From NCBI GenBank assembly GCA_019120295.1, contig DWVI01000003.1, forward strand, positions 1 through 36,268: a stretch of 36,268 nt of DNA. Direction: 5' to 3'. Position 1 is the stretch's first letter. Every line of letters starts with the position of its first letter. A program made the translations under genes and the position numbers. Positions 33,096 to 36,268 of the stretch are shown in pieces. This DNA is from Candidatus Onthoplasma faecipullorum. Its GTDB lineage: Bacteria; Bacillota; Clostridia; Christensenellales; UBA1242. The notes under the pieces were generated by a model, which did not search any database, was not told the DNA's origin, and saw only the letters and a program-made list of their open reading frames with translations.

Positions 33096-33342
33096 TTAGC
33101 GTTTTTTTGAAATGTTATGTTTAAAATGATGTTTGAAAGAAATTTCAACTTTAATTAATGATAAATAATCACATCTATAATAAGTCATACAAAGAGAATT
33201 TTCTAAAAATTTGATAAACCACTCGTTTAAAATTTTGATATACAACAAAATTCGCGAAGATTTTTTATAAATTTGTCATAAATGATTTTATTTTTGTTTA
33301 AATTTGTGCCATAATAGTATAAATAGATATTTTGGGGGTTAT

Positions 33343-34734
33343 ATGGCAAAACAAGCAGGTGAAATAACGCGTAAAACCAAAAGTGGAAGTGTAGGTTCAT
33401 TTTTCTTTGGTTGGTTTATTGGTTTTATTTTAACTATTGCCTTAATTGTTGGTTTAGGCGCGTTTATTTATTTTAAAGTTTCAGTTAATTGGGTTAACAA
33501 CACGTTTAATCAACAAATTGATTTAGGAAGTGAAGAATTAAATAATTTAACATTGCGTACGTTTGTTAATCACGCAATTGATTTAGGTAAGAATGTTGAC
33601 ACATACACAATTACCGATTTGGAAAACGACTTTGGCGTCAACATCGGCAACGAAATTATGGGAATAGATATAACTGATTTAAAAACAGTTCCAATCACCG
33701 AATTGCCTGATGCGTTCCAAAACAAATTGTCCAACATTAGTGCTTATGAATTAAGAAACGTTTTAGATTTAACTGATTTAGATAACATTTTATCAAAGGA
33801 AAACACATACTACTATAATTCTGTAACAAATAAATTGTATGAAGACGAATTATACGAAACAGAAGTAACATTTGATTATACTATCGTTGACGAAATGGTA
33901 ACCTTGAAAGGTCAAAACTTTGGCGTGGTAGACGGTAAGGTAAATATTGAACTAAGATATTTACCACTAACAATTGCAATGTCAAGTTTCACATCAGACC
34001 TTGGAAATAACATCACGATAGGTGAGTTAAGGCATGATTACGGCGTGCAACTTCCAGAGTATTTAGATAGTGTTAGTGACGACACCACAATCAACGAATT
34101 AGGCGACGCAATTGATAGCCTTTATATTGCCGATTTCTTAGGTTACACGATTGAAGGTGACGTTGTATATGATGCACATCATCAAGTTGTTACAGGCATA
34201 ATGGAAACATTCGCAAAAATGCAAGTAAGCAACTTATCAAATGTTCAATCTGAAATTGATAATATGTATATTGCAGATGTTCTTGGCTACAATTATGACG
34301 AGTTGACAGGCAGTGTGACTGACGGCGAAGGCGAACCAGTAACAGGCATATTAAATGTGATTTCTAAATCAAAAGTAAGTGAGTTAAACACAACTATTGA
34401 AAATCTTGAAGTGGGCGATTTGTTCGATGCAAGCGAAATTGAGAGCGGAGCGTTAAGTTTAATTTCTTCAAATACAAAAATAGACGAAATTCCATCGGCT
34501 CTCTCAAACGCTTTAACAACAAGCACATTAGATGAGTTAATCAGTGCCGAACTAGTCACAGCACCTTCTAATTACACAGACGAAAATAAAGTTAAATATA
34601 TTCAAGTGAGCGAAGGCGAAAGTCAACCAGTATATAAACAAGTGAAGGACTTATTGTTGGAAGATTTAATCAACATTGCCTTTAACACAATCAATTTTGA
34701 TAATTTACCAACAACCGACCCTAGTATTGGTTAA
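33343..34734 (+). CDS. Membrane-anchored protein with ~48-residue repeats, unknown function
   Basis: Unrecognised 463-residue protein. A basic N-terminus and a single long Gly-rich membrane helix (about 15-45) anchor it; the remaining ~415 residues should be extracellular, acidic, Thr/Asn/Asp/Leu-rich. A motif of the form (Y/V)-(I/V)-(A/G)-D-(V/F/L)-(L/F)-G-Y recurs at about residues 261, 309 and 357, defining repeats of about 48 residues with conserved VTGI and VSxL positions. I chose the ATG at 33343, which has GGGGG upstream; an open frame extends 13 codons further but covers the promoter. A surface or assembly role is plausible; no enzyme motif is seen. A strong terminator follows. Confidence 0.8.
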   Translation: MAKQAGEITRKTKSGSVGSFFFGWFIGFILTIALIVGLGAFIYFKVSVNWVNNTFNQQIDLGSEELNNLTLRTFVNHAIDLGKNVDTYTITDLENDFGVNIGNEIMGIDITDLKTVPITELPDAFQNKLSNISAYELRNVLDLTDLDNILSKENTYYYNSVTNKLYEDELYETEVTFDYTIVDEMVTLKGQNFGVVDGKVNIELRYLPLTIAMSSFTSDLGNNITIGELRHDYGVQLPEYLDSVSDDTTINELGDAIDSLYIADFLGYTIEGDVVYDAHHQVVTGIMETFAKMQVSNLSNVQSEIDNMYIADVLGYNYDELTGSVTDGEGEPVTGILNVISKSKVSELNTTIENLEVGDLFDASEIESGALSLISSNTKIDEIPSALSNALTTSTLDELISAELVTAPSNYTDENKVKYIQVSEGESQPVYKQVKDLLLEDLINIAFNTINFDNLPTTDPSIG

Positions 34735-34741
34735 AACTTAT

Positions 34742-34773
34742 AAAATCTAGCAAATTATGTGCTAGATTTTTTT
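34742..34773 (+). terminator. Intrinsic terminator of the repeat-protein gene
   Basis: AAAATCTAGCA (34742-34752) pairs perfectly with TGCTAGATTTT (34760-34770) over a 7-nt loop, followed by Ts. Confidence 0.9.
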
Positions 34774-34902
34774 GTGCCTTTGTTTTAATAATTATAAAAA
34801 ATAGTTTTATGATAGGTTACATTGACTTATAAAATACCTAAAAACATAGAAAATTTGCTGAAAATTAAGATAATTTAGCGAAAAATGTAAAATTTTCAAA
34901 AA

Positions 34903-34956
34903 TTTATAAAAAAGTTTGAAAAAACTGTTGACATTATTTTTTTAATATGTTAGTTT
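34903..34956 (+). promoter_or_regulatory. rRNA promoter P1 with upstream AT element
   Basis: TTGACA (34928-34933), 17-nt spacer, TGT followed by TAGTTT (34951-34956). The 31 nt from 34903 to 34933 are identical to those of P2. The -10 is weaker than that of P2. Confidence 0.65.
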
Positions 34957-35042
34957 AGAAAAGCATTCAATCGAAAGCAGTCATATAATGATTGTAAGCT
35001 GAATTTATTATATTTGTCAAAATTTATAAAAAATTTAAAATT

Positions 35043-35096
35043 TTTATAAAAAAGTTTGAAAAAACTGTTGACAATATAACAAAACTATGTTATTAT
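35043..35096 (+). promoter_or_regulatory. rRNA promoter P2
   Basis: TTGACA (35068-35073), 17-nt spacer, extended -10 TGTTATTAT ending at 35096, with an A/T-rich upstream element. It lies exactly 140 nt after P1 and shares 31 identical bases with it. Confidence 0.85.
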
Positions 35097-35312
35097 AACA
35101 TTGCATTCAGCATAAAGCGAGTGCCGAACGTTATCGTTCGTAGGACAATTTATATCTTAATAAGTACAAGGTAAGAATTTTGTTCTTATCAATTCCAAGT
35201 TTTTTTGAACAACGAAATTAGCCAAGCGAATGAGCAAAGGTTATTTTATAAAAAATGCTACTATGTAGCAATTCGTTGATGCTTTATTTACCGAGTAGTA
35301 TTTATTCGGGGT

Positions 35313-35343
35313 CCCCACAAGCGTCGTAAGATGCGCAGTGGGG
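35313..35343 (+). repeat. GC-rich hairpin in the rRNA leader
   Basis: CCCCAC (35313-35318) pairs with GTGGGG (35338-35343), and inside GCGTC pairs with GATGC (one wobble) closing a GTAA tetraloop of GNRA type. The preceding GGGG (35308-35311) could compete for the same CCCC, giving two exclusive folds. It is by far the most GC-rich spot of the leader. Confidence 0.6.
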
Positions 35344-35370
35344 TAACAAAAAAATAGAGCATAGGTTGAA

Positions 35371-35392
35371 ATTTGAAAACTTGTTTTCAAAT
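35371..35392 (+). repeat. Perfect hairpin just upstream of 16S rRNA
   Basis: ATTTGAAAAC (35371-35380) and GTTTTCAAAT (35383-35392) form a perfect 10-bp stem with a 2-nt loop, ~18 nt before the 16S start. It could mark the pre-rRNA processing site. Confidence 0.6.
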
Positions 35393-35409
35393 GAAATAAA
35401 GCGAATATT

Positions 35410-36268
<859 letters not shown>

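Larger units (their letters stand above)
34774..35409 (+). other. rRNA operon promoter and leader region, no protein gene
   Basis: The 636-nt stretch holds two promoters (P1, P2), then a leader with several small hairpins: CGAACG/CGTTCG (35125-35140), TAAGAA/TTCTTA (35172-35188), TGCTAC/GTAGCA (35256-35270), a long-range CAACGAA/TTCGTTG pairing (35210 with 35278), a GC-rich hairpin (35313-35343) and a hairpin just before 16S (35371-35392). These are probably processing or antitermination structures of the pre-rRNA. Confidence 0.75.

Overview
This window is the compact, AT-rich chromosome of a low-GC Firmicutes-type bacterium. It holds 36 protein genes and the first ~860 nt of a 16S rRNA gene that runs off the right edge. 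Gene content (Clostridium-style ParE/ParC, NrdR, a YlmC/YmxH PRC-barrel protein, SepF next to LspA and a RluD-like synthase, Tig-ClpP-ClpX, a DUF3343 protein beside an EF2568-type cysteine desulfurase) and the 16S sequence point to an uncultivated gut-type member of the Clostridia. The exact lineage cannot be fixed by eye. No insertion sequence, prophage, CRISPR array or tRNA was recognised.

Layout. 1-4.8 kb (mostly minus): a cytoplasmic subtilisin-like protease coupled to a small helical protein, an unknown Asn/Gly-rich protein (plus), YhbY, Obg and endonuclease III. 4.9-7.2 kb: a divergent DUF3343 / cysteine desulfurase pair around a perfect palindrome, then an unknown membrane protein. 7.4-10.1 kb: a divergent pyrimidine-nucleoside phosphorylase, TsaE and a TsaB-RimI fusion in one operon. 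10.3-14.6 kb: cell-wall genes (Ddl on minus; alpha/beta hydrolase and membrane-fused MurF on plus) plus a small unknown. 14.8-19.2 kb: a type IIA topoisomerase pair that reads as topoisomerase IV (ParE/ParC) rather than gyrase. 19.4-23.3 kb: YlmC/YmxH, NrdR, a 52-residue orphan protein with its own promoter and terminator, a PAP2 phosphatase and a YbiT/YkpA-type ABC-F protein. 23.6-27.3 kb: SepF, LspA, RluD-like synthase and three small membrane proteins. 27.4-30.8 kb: tig-clpP-clpX. 31.0-34.7 kb: a coiled-coil lipoprotein, an Smr-domain protein and a membrane-anchored repeat protein. 34.8 kb to the end: tandem rRNA promoters, a structured leader and 16S rRNA.

Three signals stand out beyond ordinary annotation. 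First, at least seven genes lack a Shine-Dalgarno sequence and instead have a sigma-A-like -10 hexamer ending 5-6 nt before the ATG, so the transcript should start at or within a nucleotide or two of the start codon; neighbouring genes have normal AAGGAG sites. Leaderless initiation therefore looks like a systematic second mode here. Second, between tig and clpP lies an 79-nt element whose outer 8-bp stem encloses three back-to-back perfect hairpins, a four-way-junction cloverleaf with no terminator T-run. Third, the phosphorylase has lost the arginine that contacts the pyrimidine base while keeping the phosphate ligands.

All readings are by eye from sequence and remembered family motifs; no searches were run.
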